Origin: Bedellia somnulentella
Lineage: Eukaryota; Arthropoda; Insecta; Lepidoptera; Bedelliidae
Direction: 5' to 3'
Length of the DNA: 64,000 bases
Assembly (NCBI GenBank): GCA_963576735.1
Contig: OY755179.1
Coordinates: 6,448,001-6,512,000 of the forward strand
This document shows, one piece after another, positions 1 through 11,537 of the stretch. Both the position numbers and the translations under genes were made by a program. Within the stretch, counting starts at the first letter, position 1; the number at the start of each line of letters is the position of its first letter. The notes below the pieces were generated by a model. That model was given only the letters and a program-made list of their open reading frames with translations, made no database searches and was not told the origin of the DNA.

Positions 1-728
1 ATTAGGGTTGCCATCTGTTAAAAACGCGATATATCCAAATATATTTCACAAACTGTGCTATTGTTTCTATTTATATTTTATGACTTATATAATAACTATA
101 TTTGTATTTTTTAAATACTTACTTACCTATACTCACGCCCATTATTCCCATTGGGGTAGGCAGAGACTATCGATCGCCACTTAGTACCATCTTGAAAAAC
201 TTCTCTTGCTTCCCTTTCATTAATTAGTCTATAGCATGTATGAGATGCTCTTTTATTCTTCTCACTTTGGACCCTCGCTTTTAAAAGAATGTTTTCTATC
301 TGATCTAGATAAGTTTAACTTAATTAATATATTGGAAAATCACTAAAAATAATAATATATTTATTTTAAAATAAAAATTGATCAAGTGAACAGGAAAAAT
401 GTGTATGTATGAAAACAAAATTTTGTTTATGTCTTATTTTTCACGAAAGAAAATATATACGTGAGAAGAATAAAAGAGCATCTCATACATGCTATAGTAT
501 AATTAATGTAAGGGAAGCAAGAGAAGTTTTTCAAGATGGTACTAAGTGACGATCGATAGTCTCTGCCTACCCCAATGGGAATAGTGGGCGTGAGTATAGG
601 TAAGTAAGTAAGTATTTAAAAAATATAAATGTAGTATTATATAAGTCATAAAATATAAATAGAAACAATAGCACAGTATGTGAAATATATTTGGATATAT
701 TGCGTTTTTAACAGATGGCAACCCTAAT
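1..728. repeat. Foldback palindrome with arms of about 265 bp
   Basis: Bases 1-265 reappear as reverse complement at 461-728, with a spacer of about 195 bp. The outer ends read ATTAGGGTTGCCATCTG and its complement. Each arm contains the 3' end of an RTE-type LINE (about 122-262 on minus, 465-612 on plus), recognisable by GATCGATAGTCTCTGCCTAC. The LINE end is therefore part of the palindrome, so the inverted duplication was made after that LINE inserted, or the arms have since been homogenised. The window begins at the first arm base, so any target duplication on the left is unseen. Confidence 0.85.
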
Positions 729-1120
729 TTGCGGCCGCTTTTTCACAGGCAGCTATGTATTATCATATTAGGAAAAAAATAGCTTTAATTTCATATAAGA
801 AATATGCGTGTAACTTATGAACGTATAAAACACTCCAAAATATAACCTACTTACACCTGGCTGAGAGGTAGTTGCGGCCGAATTTGCAACGGCACCCATG
901 GATTTTTATATTCTTTATATATACTGCTATGATGGGGATGTTATTATATTTCGAAAACAAGTGAACGAAATTTGTCTGCAAAAAATAATAAACATTAATT
1001 TAATTAAAATTACTTGCGGCCACTTTTGCCTGGCTGCGTCTTGTCAGTGTATTCTCCTATTCATAAACTTATGTTAAAATGTGTGTTTGACTTTGTACGT
1101 TATGAACGTAGAGATTCAGC
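729..1120 (+). repeat. Degenerate tandem repeat, period about 142 bp
   Basis: TTGCGGCC occurs at 729, 872 and 1014, spaced 143 and 142 bases apart. The first and third units also share a CTTTT-(C/G)C-GGC-GC stretch just downstream, and both carry TTATGAACGTA further on. The middle unit is poorly matched. No coding potential is visible. Confidence 0.4.
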
Positions 1121-1634
1121 AGCGGGATCTTATACTATATGAATATTTAATTAGAACTATTATGAATCAATCGTCCCGGGTTCGTATCTCAGGTAATTCA
1201 ATCTTTTTGTAAAAAAATGTTTTGTTAGCTTAAAATAACACTATATATAATAATAACAAGCACTATCCCTTCAATTTAGCGATTATTTTGGAAGGAGATC
1301 CACCACTAATCATCCCTATATTGCCGAGCAATCGCTGCAAGCTCTCCCATTATCACCAACGGTCAGTGTAGGGGGCAGCACCGGGCCGTCGCCGCAGCGC
1401 CAAACTACTATCCGTATCTGTACTTACTAAAGATATTCTCATTTCTGAACATAAAAACTTGGTATATTTGTTTCATGATTCTTATGAACAATTAAAAAGG
1501 AAATTTTGGAACTCAACCCCTAACGGGTTGATATAGCAAATGAAAGTTAATATAGAGTTTTTTTACATTTTATAATAAAACTTGGTGCGATTGAATTTAT
1601 GAAATCCATCTATCAATCATTCATGAGTATATGC

Positions 1635-1832
1635 TAACAACCATAAATTCCATAAAAGGGTAGCCATAGCTTCGGAGATACTAATTCTTCATCCAATTTT
1701 GGAAATATATTGATAAAAGATAGGTTAATAAAGGTTGTAAGTGATGGGTCACAAACTGCATCGCCCAACAATCACTTAAAAAGCCTCAATATCCTTTATG
1801 TCATTTACAACGCCCGCGGGATTATAAATATA
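1635..1832 (-). mobile_element. SINE-B, degenerate copy
   Basis: On minus this matches the SINE-B consensus seen elsewhere: the GCGATGC box, GACCCATCAC, the AACC/TTTAT segment and the TTATGG end. It is diverged and its TATG tail is lost. Confidence 0.6.
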
Positions 1833-1888
1833 AAAAACAGAAGTTGAGATAGTGTTTCGGTATTTTGGTATTATATAAACTAAATGCA

Positions 1889-1935
1889 AAAAATGAAGTC
1901 CACGCGGACGAAGTCGCGGGGCAAAAAGCTAGTTA
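1889..1935 (+). repeat. Lepidoptera-type repeat terminus ending AAGCTAGT
   Basis: The stretch GAAGTCCACGCGGACGAAG, then TCGCGGGGCAAAAAGCTAGT, is the end of a repeat abundant in lepidopteran genomes. A second copy lies at 32256-32300. The CCACGCGGACG part can form a hairpin. Only the terminus is preserved, so it cannot be assigned to a Helitron or LINE tail from this alone. Confidence 0.6.
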
Positions 1936-2460
1936 TATATAAATAAAGCGTTGTAATGTCGTCTTTCTTATAAATGTAACTTTTAATGAAGCATTATTGA
2001 ATCGAGTTCTTAGATTCAATTGCTATTTATATTAAAGTATAATTACAGAAATATAACTTTATCGGTAAGTTACCGGTTTTTGTGCGTAAATTGAAACGTT
2101 CATAAATCTTGATTATAAACTGACATAGATGCTTTGTTGATCACGTAGACAGAGAATTACAATAGACATCTGCATATATTTTGTTTCACTCGCACTAGAC
2201 GGAGAAAATAAATATTAAAAATACTAAGAGTAAGTGAGACATGACCATATGATTTGCTGTCCCTTACTGCTGGCCAAGCCGGCAAAGTACTTTGCTAAAC
2301 AAACCGTTTGACATTTTCAAAATAAACAAACCGTTTTTGAATTGAAAAGCAGAAAAATTAAGAATTTCGTTGATTTTTTAGTTAATTATTTATGTGAGAT
2401 CGGTTCTGGCAATAAATAGAAATATATTTTAACATTAGAAATAATTAAACATTCAATAAA

Positions 2461-3300
2461 ATGGTCAGGTGCAGTGTTATATCGTGTAAAAGTAATAGCG
2501 AAACTTAGCAACCAGATTTGTCTTTCCACTCGTAAGTACCATTTAGCTTTAGAATAATAACAGTGTAAGATTATTATATTTTCTATTTATGACACATACA
2601 TATCTAATTTATGCAGAAAAATAAACTGCAAATGCATGAAAATTATATTTAAAATTTGATAACCTAAAATCTCTATCATGGTAATGTTGCCAGCCCAAGT
2701 ATTTTATTTACCCTAAAACCCTGGATTAAATAAAAAATATGTATCTCAATATACTAATATAAGTTATGTAAAGGATGTTTATTATTTAGTTCTTGAAAAG
2801 GATTCCATGGCATGTACTATTTTATTACTTACATGTAAACGAAGCCAGAGAGGTTTGCCAGGATCGTACAAAGTGGCGATCGATAGTCTCTGCCTACCCC
2901 AATGGGAACTAACGGCGTGAGAATATGTATGTATGTACTATTTTTCTTGTTAATGTGGGTATATGAAGAGTAGATTTTTTTACAGTTTTCCAAATGAAGA
3001 TAATATTATCTTAAGAGAATGGATTCTATCAACTGGAAAAATTAACTGGACTCCTACAAAATACTCCAAAATTTGTAGTCTTCATTTTGAAATAAAAGTA
3101 TTTATTAAAGAAAAAGTAATTAACTGTATCATCACCTGGTGCTGTTCCAACCTTAGTAAGTTAAAAAAATATCATCTCATACCTGATCATATTATTAAGT
3201 GTTTAATCCACGTCCCCAAGTCCTGTACAATAATTTTATTTTGATTTCAGATTAATGAATCTAATGATAACATTGGTACAATGAAAAATTTTCAGCCTAC
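2461..3300 (+). pseudogene. THAP-domain gene remnant, three putative exons
   Basis: THAP domains are zinc-binding DNA-binding modules of the C2CH type, found in cellular regulators and in P-element transposases. Exon 1 (2461-2531) starts MVRCSVISCKSN, giving the first Cys pair, and ends at a GTAAGT donor. Exon 2 (2986-3155) follows a TTTTTTTACAG acceptor. Joining them recreates the family FHSFP motif in phase. Exon 2 continues to the CSLHF motif (second Cys and His), and the typical AVPTL end is visible only after a one-base frame change. It ends at GTAAGT. Exon 3 would start at 3251 after TTTCAG. A TAG at 2506 lies in exon 1 where family members have a coding residue. The intact splice sites with stop plus frameshift suggest a recent pseudogene, host or P-like. 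Confidence 0.7.
2836..2937 (+). mobile_element. RTE LINE 3' end in the THAP relic intron
   Basis: The stretch from GAAGCCAGAGAGG to GATCGATAGTCTCTGCCTAC, then GGCGTGAG and TATGTATGTATG, matches the final codons and tail of the RTE element at 36245-38115. It is strongly 5' truncated and lies in intron 1 of the THAP relic. Confidence 0.8.
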
Positions 3301-4060
3301 TGCGTCATCATCAAATTTTTGTCGTTTGGGTGTACAAGTATGAAACATGGTACGGTAGGCAGGCATTATGACGTTCATTAAGTGCTATAATTCATCATTA
3401 TAGCCATGTAATATTTACCATGCACCCACACACACCTGTAATAATGTACTAATGTAATAATGTTAAAGAATTAAACCTTTTCAGTAGTACATTCGATTGT
3501 TTTATTTATTTCGCAAATACATATAGTACTATGTATCTAATTAAACGATCTGCATTCCCTTCGGAGGGTTGACCTTATTTTGATGGATAATAAATATTTT
3601 TTGCTCTAATTTGATATAGTTTTCGGATGTGTGTGATCTATACGCGGGACTCATCAGTCCCCGATGACGACGAGCTTGCAGATCGTTTGGATACACGGTT
3701 CATAGGTTTAATTCTATATGTTTTGGACTTACTTTGACTAATAACCAATAAAAAACTACTATAATGATAATAATTATCAAATAAATGATTGGAAAATTTC
3801 GAAGATAAAGTTAAAAAATATATTGTAAAATTACCCACAATACGGGGAAAACTATTTTGAGTAACAACACTATTTTGTATTACCCATCTCACTTGCCGAC
3901 ACGCTTCCCCTGGGTCTATTGTAATTCTCTGTCTACGGTTGATCACGTATTAGCAACGAATAGCATTTGTTTTGTGAAACACCTTAAACTTAAGTACTTA
4001 CTTAGAGTTTGATAAAAACTCAACTGATTAGAGCTAGAATGCTCAATTGTGAAACCGGCT
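3301..4060. other. Nothing recognised
   Basis: AT-rich DNA with only short chance reading frames. A CACACACA run occurs near 3427. It may include the 3' part of the THAP relic, but no further domain is visible. Confidence 0.4.
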
Positions 4061-4787
4061 GTTGGAATAGCACCAGCACATTTCTTCGCGTGGTTGTCGT
4101 AATCATAGTAAGAGTTTTTTGGAATTTATAGTAAAACTAACTAACTAACTGAAATAAAAAGATAATATCTTTAATGCAAGAAGTTCACAGCAAAGATGGC
4201 ACAATTCATAATAGAAATAAATGAACGTGTAAATAATTATGTTTAGTTAATCTCGCTCAACTCACGGACAACAAGTAATACTTTTATAAACAGATATTTA
4301 ATATATGGTATTTAGTTTCAAGGTTTGACAATATGTAATTATGAAATGAAACGATTCTCACATAGCTGAAAAAATATATAATAACGTATAATTAAATGTT
4401 ACTCGAGCCTTATTAAACTTATTACTTTTAACGTATTAGAGCGGCCACCATTTCTGATTAGTTTGTAGGTTTAACCGGTTAAGGAGATCCCCATAATAGT
4501 AAAATTTAAAAATATATTTTCAAAACAAAGATTTTACAACATTTAATAATTTTTTTATCGTCACAAATTCAAGATTAAATGACTCTAGATATAATGTTAT
4601 GTGAATGTGACTGATTAAATCAAACAAGATGGACACCTTTAAACTGCAACTACAACTGTGTAGCGTTTAGACTTCAAAGAATAGCTATTCACACAAGTAC
4701 ACGCGTGGTACACAGGCAGCCGAACTGCTTAAAGCGGTTGGCCGCGTCGCGTGGCAATCCATGGCAGCTTAAGGGTGCGATTCCACC

Positions 4788-4905
4788 AGTTGTCTTGGGT
4801 TGGCTTGGAATAGCACTAACCCTTTTCTTCCCGTGACTGTCGTTAGCGGCAACTTAGGTTTTTAGGGCTTTTTAAGTGGATTTTTCCGTCGCCTCTATAT
4901 TTGGC
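4788..4905 (+). mobile_element. SINE-B 5' fragment, older than the duplication
   Basis: The words GGCTTGGAATAGCACTAACC and GGGCTTTTTAAGTGG match the SINE-B 5' half. Copy B has the counterpart at about 48228-48330, so it inserted before the segmental duplication. Confidence 0.55.
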
Positions 4906-5506
4906 ACTTTAGAAAAGTCACCGGTCTGTAGGCTCAATTTAGGACTCTAAATAATGTCTCTTGACGCAATTTTAGCTTCTCAGTCAACAAGCCGTATTTA
5001 ACCCGTTAAGCTAACTCAAAGTAGATATCTAGAGCCAACAGATTTGGTATTACTTGTACATTAGAAGATTAGATGATAATAGCGTGAAAACCCGAGTGAG
5101 GAGATTCATGAATGTGAGGTAAGTAAGCAACATAGTTCTTTATAGTAACTGCCTACCACAGTTGAAATCTAAAGGCGAGAGCATTTGACGCTGAGAAATA
5201 CGTGCATATAGAGAGGAATATGTTAGTCACCATCTACCGAGAATGTTGCAGCAAACACACATCAATTTATTTCACAAGCACAAAACATTACACACAAAAT
5301 GTACTCAGCATTCAAAGGTCATGCTCAAATTCTAAGTATTATTATAGAAGCCTTTGCACTCGTACATCTCAAGTCCGACTGGAATTAGTTAATTTCATGT
5401 TGCCGCATGCAAAATATGGTTTCTACAGAAATACAACTAAATTAGTTACGTTGTTTCAATAATTAATTACTTGATCATTTAGTTCTGGCTAGTTATCCTT
5501 TCCTTA

Positions 5507-5933
5507 AAGCGCCCAGTACACATTGGCCCACGATGGGCCACGCTTCGCAATTGGCAATTGTAGGCCACGATCAATTGGTCTTCACACAATGTCCCACCCA
5601 TTGCTCATTACTCCCTGGCAATCCACTTGCGACGGACGTCGAAGTAATTATGGTTGCAGTTATTTATGTTATTTTTACGTCACATATATATAATAAATAT
5701 TCCAAAAAAGTATAAGTATCTATGAGCGGTGAGTGACGAACTAAACATTGACCAATTGTGGAAACACCACCGGCCACGCTACGCCACGATTCCTTTGAAG
5801 TGTGCCCGAAAAACCGACAACTTCGCCATTGCGCGCCACGATCGGCAATTGTCCGCCAACATGCACCATTGCCCCCTGTACACAGTGGCGACGGCGAACA
5901 GTGGGCCAACGTCGGCCATTGTGTACTGGCCGC
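5507..5933. mobile_element. MITE with TTA target duplication (PIF/Harbinger-like)
   Basis: The ends read GCGCCCAGTACACATTGGCC on the left and, as complement, GCGGCCAGTACACAATGGCC on the right. TTA flanks both sides (5504-5506 and 5934-5936). Copy B keeps the empty site as CCTTTCCTTAAGACGA near 49230. The interior repeats CCACGAT/GGCCACG words. A 3-bp TTA duplication is characteristic of PIF/Harbinger elements. There is no transposase, so class assignment is an inference. One flanking A differs from the empty site. Confidence 0.75.
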
Positions 5934-5937
5934 TTAG

Positions 5938-6085
5938 ACGATAAGGGTTTTTGAGGCTTTTTAAGTGTTTGTTGGGAAGTTGTTTGGAAAATTACCTTTA
6001 TAATATAAGTTTTGCCATTAAGACTTCAAAAGAATATGAAGAATTTTTATATCTGAATCCCCTTTTTGATATTTATAGCCGTGAG
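5938..6085 (+). mobile_element. SINE-B, diverged copy shared by both duplicates
   Basis: AAGGGTTTTTGAGGCTTTTTAAG to ATTTATAGCCGTGAG follows the SINE-B order. The same copy is at 49245-49395 in copy B, so it predates the duplication. Confidence 0.6.
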
Positions 6086-6432
6086 TTTATCGTTGTATTA
6101 ATGTATTTACTGTGTTTACGGGGTCATATATATCTTTGGTATTTTACGTAGATTTTTATTTAAAGAATGAAAGTGATTATCTACTTTAGTAAAACAATTT
6201 TGCTAATAAGTAGTGACAGTTCGAATAAACCATTTCGTCCCTTTTTATTTCAATTTTTCTTTTTGGAAAATACGTGTCCGGGATTTCGCTAGTATTTTAA
6301 TACGTTAAAGAGGTCACCGTTTATTGCTTTTTATATTACTCGTGGTCCTCTGTTTACTTTTGTAGTCAAATCAAATCACGTGGTCAATATCAAGGGTGTA
6401 TTAACATTAGTAACATACCCTGTTACTTTCTC

Positions 6433-6680
6433 TGACATACATACATACATATACTCACGGCTATAATTCCCTAAACGGGGTAGCCAGAGCTTTGGAATGA
6501 GAAATTCCTCAGTCACTTTTGGAAGTTGAGTGGGGAAAAGATGGTAATAATAAAGGTTTTTGGTGACGGGTCTCCAACCACATCGCCCATAAATCACTTG
6601 AAAAGCCCTTATACCCTTAGTCGCCTCTTACGATCACCCACGGGTAGAAATGGGGTAGTGTTATTCTAAGCCAACACTAC
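6433..6680 (-). mobile_element. SINE-B copy
   Basis: Complete on minus: TATG-type tail (as CATACATACATA at 6437), GGCTATAATTCCC, AGAGCTTTGGAAT, the GTCTCCAACCACATCGCCC box and a CCAACACTACACAGC 5' end. Copy B lacks it between its sequences near 49735, so it inserted after the duplication. Confidence 0.85.
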
Positions 6681-7909
6681 ACAGCACTTTCTCTGAATTT
6701 ATTATTATGGCAGAATATCTTTGATAAGTACACAAAATGCAGTTTCTTTATAACATGCATATTAATACTAATATTAATAAGTTTCTTCGCTTAATTCCGC
6801 TACATAAATATTAGTATTAGTATTGCTATGGATTTCCGCAAAGTAACGCCTGATTCAATCCAATAACATGCATATTGTTTTTGCCATACACAATATGGTC
6901 TCAATTGGTTGTACGGAGACACTATTTCATCGAAAATATTAAGTAGGTATGCCTTATTAAGTAATATTAAGTGTCTAAACACTAAAGTTAAATTATCGAG
7001 AGGCTTATTTTCTTGTTGTACAGCTATATGGGTTCACTCACAATGATTCCCAAAAAGTCCCTATAATAATACAAGATACAGAGATGAAAGCCCGTTTTGA
7101 GATTCCAAGGTTAACCTTTAAGTTGGCAATAAAAAGATATGAATAATTAGTTTTTTTTTAAATTAGATGTTTTGTATGTTCTAAAAGGACGAAAAAAAGG
7201 TTAAAACTGCCAGCTTTTTTTGATTTACATAAACGGACAGATGTGTCAAGAAGTATTAAACAGAACAAAACAATATAAGTTATATTGTTAAAACATAAAA
7301 TAGATGCATAGAAATAATCTAAAGCTGAATGTATCTTCAGAGAAACACTGTCAATTTAAGGGTTTAACCAAGTTAATAATGAGTAATATCTTGGGTTATA
7401 AATGTCTTAAGTCTAAGCAAATACACATCTATCTTCCAATTAAGGACGCAGGGATCTAGACTCTTGATTTGTAATTATGCGCACCCGAACGTGAAGTCTC
7501 GTGTTATCTTTGCTCGAGAGGACAAACACAGGCAAGCAGGAGTTAGCTGAGGATATTTTGATGACACATACATAACTAGGATACTCGGTTAATGTAAATG
7601 ATATTAATATAAATAAATAATTCCTTATATGATTGTTGGCGGTGGTCAAGTATAAAAAAGTATCGTTAATAGATGAACAAATAATTATGCATACAGCTCA
7701 ATGATTGATCGAACGTAAAAAAGAGATGATGAGGTATATGTACATATTTGTAAAAAACAAAATATGACTTGCATTTATTAATCAAATATTATTCAAATTA
7801 ATATTTGTACATCTAATGGTTATTTAAATAAATTATACCAAACAAGCCATTCTATCTTTGAATTAAACTTTAGTAAATATTTCAGATTTTATTTGAGACT
7901 CAATGATTA
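6681..7909. other. Duplicated non-coding backbone
   Basis: Aligns in order with about 49740-51030 of copy B at moderate identity. No exon, RNA or repeat is recognised. Confidence 0.5.
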
Positions 7910-8924
7910 CCCAATTAACAAAAACGTCGTATAAGTCATTATTTGTACGACATAAAGTTGAATAGTTGTCCTATAACAGTAATTAGATGATTACTAGGTC
8001 CTATAGACGTATTTAATTTAACTATTTAGTCGTGCGACGAATATGTCATATTAAACTAGTCATAGCAACGTTGGCAAGACTAAAGTATATAACGTTTTAT
8101 TTAAGTTTCAGCTAATACGTTTGTACGACCACGCAATAGTCATACTAACGTTACAGTCGAATAAACGTTTCCAACTGTCAAAATTTGGTGCTTGGCAAAC
8201 CATCATATGACATTTATATAATGCAGTAGTTGTATACAGGTTTTAACATTGACGTTTATAAAACGGTCACTAGTATGTCATACAGCAGTCAATTTAAGAC
8301 ACTTAAATGACTTGGTTGTTTGATTACAACTCAAATATAACTTTTATATTACATTATGTCCATTTAATGTCATGCCCTGACGTTGTAGTCACATTAGAGT
8401 TAAGTTTTGACCTTAAAACGCCTTTGCCGCCATATTTACGTAACGTTTGATGCGAAAAATGATATCGTTCATTATGATATTATTCATGGAGAAAACATAA
8501 ACATAGTGGAGCTTTCAAAAAAACAGTATCTCGACATTAAGAATTATTAAAAAGTACAAGGCTACCTTGGTATTAACCACAAATAATGTTAAAGAAGAAA
8601 AGGGTATAACGCAAGAGCAACAAATGGTTCAGTACAAATTTAGTTTATTAAGTATTAAAATATCGCTAAGGATTTTTTACGATATCGAATTTTCTTTATA
8701 TCAGTAAATGTTTTATTGATTGATAAACTTTAATAGTAATGTTAAAATGGTTTTATTTAATACATGTGATATTTTATTTAATTTTGTTAGCAGTTAAACA
8801 GTTGAATTTGTTAAAAGTGTTCTTAATGCGGCCACCATAAAATATATGGTAAACTTTTCATCAGTCATCTTTGTTTTGGTATTTATTATAATTATTATTT
8901 TTTAAAATGTAATGTTTTTAATTC

Positions 8925-9168
8925 CTCGCCGTGTAGTGTCGGCTTAGAATAGCACTACCCCGTTTCTGTACGTAAGAGGCGACTAACGGTATTGGGGCTT
9001 TTACAGGATTATTGGTCGATGCGGTTGGCGACCCATCACCAACAACCTTTACTTAAACATCTTTTCCCCACTCAATTTTCCAGGAGTGGCTGAGGATTTT
9101 CTTATTCCTTAGCTCTGGATACCCCTTCTAGGGATTTGTGGCCGTGAGTATATGTATGTATGTATATT
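8925..9168 (+). mobile_element. SINE-B copy
   Basis: Runs from GCCGTGTAGTGTCGGCTTAG to GCCGTGAGTATATG plus TATG repeats. The B-box-like GGTTGGCGACC lies near 9019. It sits directly upstream of the LINE 5' region inside the TIR composite. Confidence 0.85.
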
Positions 9169-9742
9169 TTCAGAAGACTATCTTAGTGATGATCTGTGGG
9201 TAGTTTGTGGTAGCATCATCGTCTCCTAACAGAAATTAGTTATTAAAATACTTATATGGGCAGTTTTTAAGTTTAATAGTTTAATTTGAATAGTATTTAT
9301 ATTGATTCAGTGCTGGAAGTGTTTTCACGAAGTTTCAGAGGGAATTATCTCTCTGGTGATGAAATTGTGAAGTGATTCTACAAAAGACGATCTATCGTTA
9401 TAATAAAAGTGAGAACCTATCAGGATTGATATTAATCAAGTTTGTGCTGAGTAAGTTTTTGGAAGCTAACTAATAAGTTCCAAAATAGAGAAATAAAAAA
9501 CGTTTATATTAAAATATATATTAAATCATAAAATTAAAGATATTCTGAGAAGAGGCTCCATCTTACGACCGATAGTAACAACAGTTAAAACATAATCAAT
9601 GTAATAATAGATCACTTCATAGTTACAACTACTCGTCAACAGAGGTCGCTGAACAAAACCAAACTTTGTTAATAGAGGGCGCTAATAGAATCATTGATTA
9701 AATACCTAAAATTAAACCAGGCACTAACTATATACTCCAAAA

Positions 9743-10516
9743 ATGGAAGAGCTAAAAATAATATTAAAACAAATACAATTGGACATTTCTGAACAAAAAG
9801 AAAAAATAAAAAACATGGAAGAAAACATTAAACGAGCCATAAATGATAACATAAATAGCAAATTTACACTCCTAGAAAATAAAAACAAAAAATTAGAAAG
9901 TATAGTAGAAGTCCAAGAAAAGCGCCTGAATAACCTAGACAGACATATAAGAAGGAAAAATTTAATTTTCTTTGGAATTGAAGAGAATTACCAATCTTAC
10001 CGAAGTCTAGAACAAAGGGTGATTGAAATTATTAAAAGTGAGATAAAGATTGATTGTGACGATCACAATATAGATACAATCCGGAGAATAGGCACCAGAA
10101 AAGGCACAATAAGACCTGTAGCAGTAACTTTTACTACCATGGGGAAAAAAATTGAGATAATGAAAAATAAGAAGAGACTGGAAAATTCTACTTACTATAT
10201 AAAGGAAGATTTCCCACCCCAAGTTTTAGAAAAAAGAAAAGAATTGCGTGAAGAACTGAAAAAGGAGATAGAGAAGGGTAACAATGCCGTACTTAAATAT
10301 GATAAAATAGTAATACTGAATGTTAAAAATGTTGACCAACGACGAAACCCAAAACGAAATCTATCAATATCACCATCACAACAAACCACAGGAAAAGAAA
10401 TCACAGAAAAACCACTCAAAAAGAAAAACAAGACCATTAAATCATTTTTAGTAACGCAAGATAAAGTTGACGTCAGCTATCAATCGGAAGGAGTCGATAC
10501 TCAACATACTCAATAG
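9743..10516 (+). CDS. LINE ORF1 protein, coiled coil plus RNA-binding-like domain
   Basis: This 257-residue product should bind the element's RNA and act as chaperone in the ribonucleoprotein particle. Residues 1-75 are rich in E, K, L and I with heptad spacing, a likely coiled coil. RRKNLIFFGIEE at about 74-85 opens the conserved core, followed by the IRRIGT and RPVAVTF segments and YIKEDFPPQVLEKRKELR near 153-170, all typical of LINE ORF1 proteins in insects. The tail is basic (KKKNKTIKS) with no CCHC knuckles. The start is the first ATG of the frame, and a 24-base gap separates the stop from ORF2. No defect is visible. Confidence 0.8.
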   Translation: MEELKIILKQIQLDISEQKEKIKNMEENIKRAINDNINSKFTLLENKNKKLESIVEVQEKRLNNLDRHIRRKNLIFFGIEENYQSYRSLEQRVIEIIKSEIKIDCDDHNIDTIRRIGTRKGTIRPVAVTFTTMGKKIEIMKNKKRLENSTYYIKEDFPPQVLEKRKELREELKKEIEKGNNAVLKYDKIVILNVKNVDQRRNPKRNLSISPSQQTTGKEITEKPLKKKNKTIKSFLVTQDKVDVSYQSEGVDTQHTQ

Positions 10517-10540
10517 CAAATAACTCAGAACCCACTACAT

Positions 10541-11148
10541 ATGAATCAATTAATACATAGAAATAATATAGAAACAAGAAATGAGAATATCAAGCAAGAC
10601 AAAAAACTACACATAGAAAACCAAAGTAATAAGAATTTCTCTCCCAGTACGGTTGGTCCCCGCGGGAGTAATAGACCAAAACCCTTCATCCAAAATAGAA
10701 AAAAGCAAAACCATCTTGAAATATGCTCTCTTAATGTAAGGAGTTTGGTAGATGAGCACAGATCACACCTATTAAATAATGCGATAAATAAAATTAACTG
10801 GGACATCCTTGGGCTTTCGGAAGTAAAAAAGGATGGCTCTCAAATTATAGAAAAAGAAAACTATATTTTTATGTGGCATGGTGAGAAAAATGGAACGAAT
10901 GGCATAGGATTTATGGTGAAAAAGAGTCTAAAAGAAAATATAATTGATTTTAAACCAATTTCCGATAGAGTTGCAAGATTAAGTCTCACAGTGGGAGACA
11001 AAAATAAGAGTGATGCGCTAAACCTAATCCAAGTTTATTTCCCCACAGGCAGAGCCCCTCTCGAAGAAATAGAGAAAACATATTTGGACCTAATGAGAGC
11101 CGTAGAGAACTGTAAAGATCCTATTATTTTTGGCGATTTTAATGCTAA
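10541..11148 (+). pseudogene. LINE ORF2 part 1: start of AP-type endonuclease
   Basis: The N-terminal 202 codons of the endonuclease/reverse transcriptase. After a basic leader come CSLNVRSL (metal-site Asn), LGLSEVKK (catalytic Glu) and IFGDFNA (Asp/Asn motif) in the order of the exonuclease-endonuclease-phosphatase fold. This domain nicks target DNA to prime reverse transcription. The frame runs into the SINE and stops at 11158. The true continuation is at 11538. Confidence 0.8.
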
Positions 11149-11526
11149 CATGATATGAGCGACATGATAGCCCAGTGGGTAGAACACCCGCCCGAAAACA
11201 GAAGGGCGTGAGTTCCAATCCTGGGACGGGCCTACACCAATTTGTCTTTTCTAAAGTCATATGTGTGGTTAATTTATCATGGTTGTTAACGGTGAGGGAA
11301 AACATCGTGAGGAAACCCACATGGCTGAGTTGTACTTAGTCATGTGACAGTGTATTCGTACAAAACGGCGATAGGCCTGCCCCCTATCACGTGAGTACAC
11401 TGTCTAAGCAAAACCTGGGTACCTTCTCTGGAAACTAGATGGCGCTTGCCATGTGAGTTCAGGAGTATTGGTACCTCTGCCAACCCCTTCGGGGATAAAC
11501 GGCGTGAACGTTTATGTTATGTTATG
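11149..11526 (+). mobile_element. SINE-A, tRNA-derived, full length
   Basis: The head has A-box-like TAGCCCAGTGGGTAGAACA and B-box-like GTTCCAATCC. The body runs through the ATGTGTGGTTAATTTATCAT and CACGTGAGTACACTGTC regions to the CAACCCCTTCGGGGAT hairpin and a TTATG tail. Flanking duplications TTTAATGCTAA lie at 11138-11148 and 11527-11537. It interrupts LINE ORF2 in the endonuclease region. Confidence 0.92.
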
Positions 11527-11537
11527 TTTAATGCTAA

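Larger units (their letters stand above)
1121..2460. other. Non-coding stretch with small repeat pieces
   Basis: No gene is recognised. A tRNA B-box-like string (GGGTTCGTATCTC) lies near 1189. A short GC-rich patch occupies 1300-1410. A degenerate SINE-B copy and a Lepidoptera-type repeat terminus are listed separately. The remainder is AT-rich and anonymous. Confidence 0.5.

Noticed and set aside
5533..5944. Frames of 60-81 codons on both strands
   Set aside because: They lie in a non-coding MITE with inverted ends, and both strands are open by composition.
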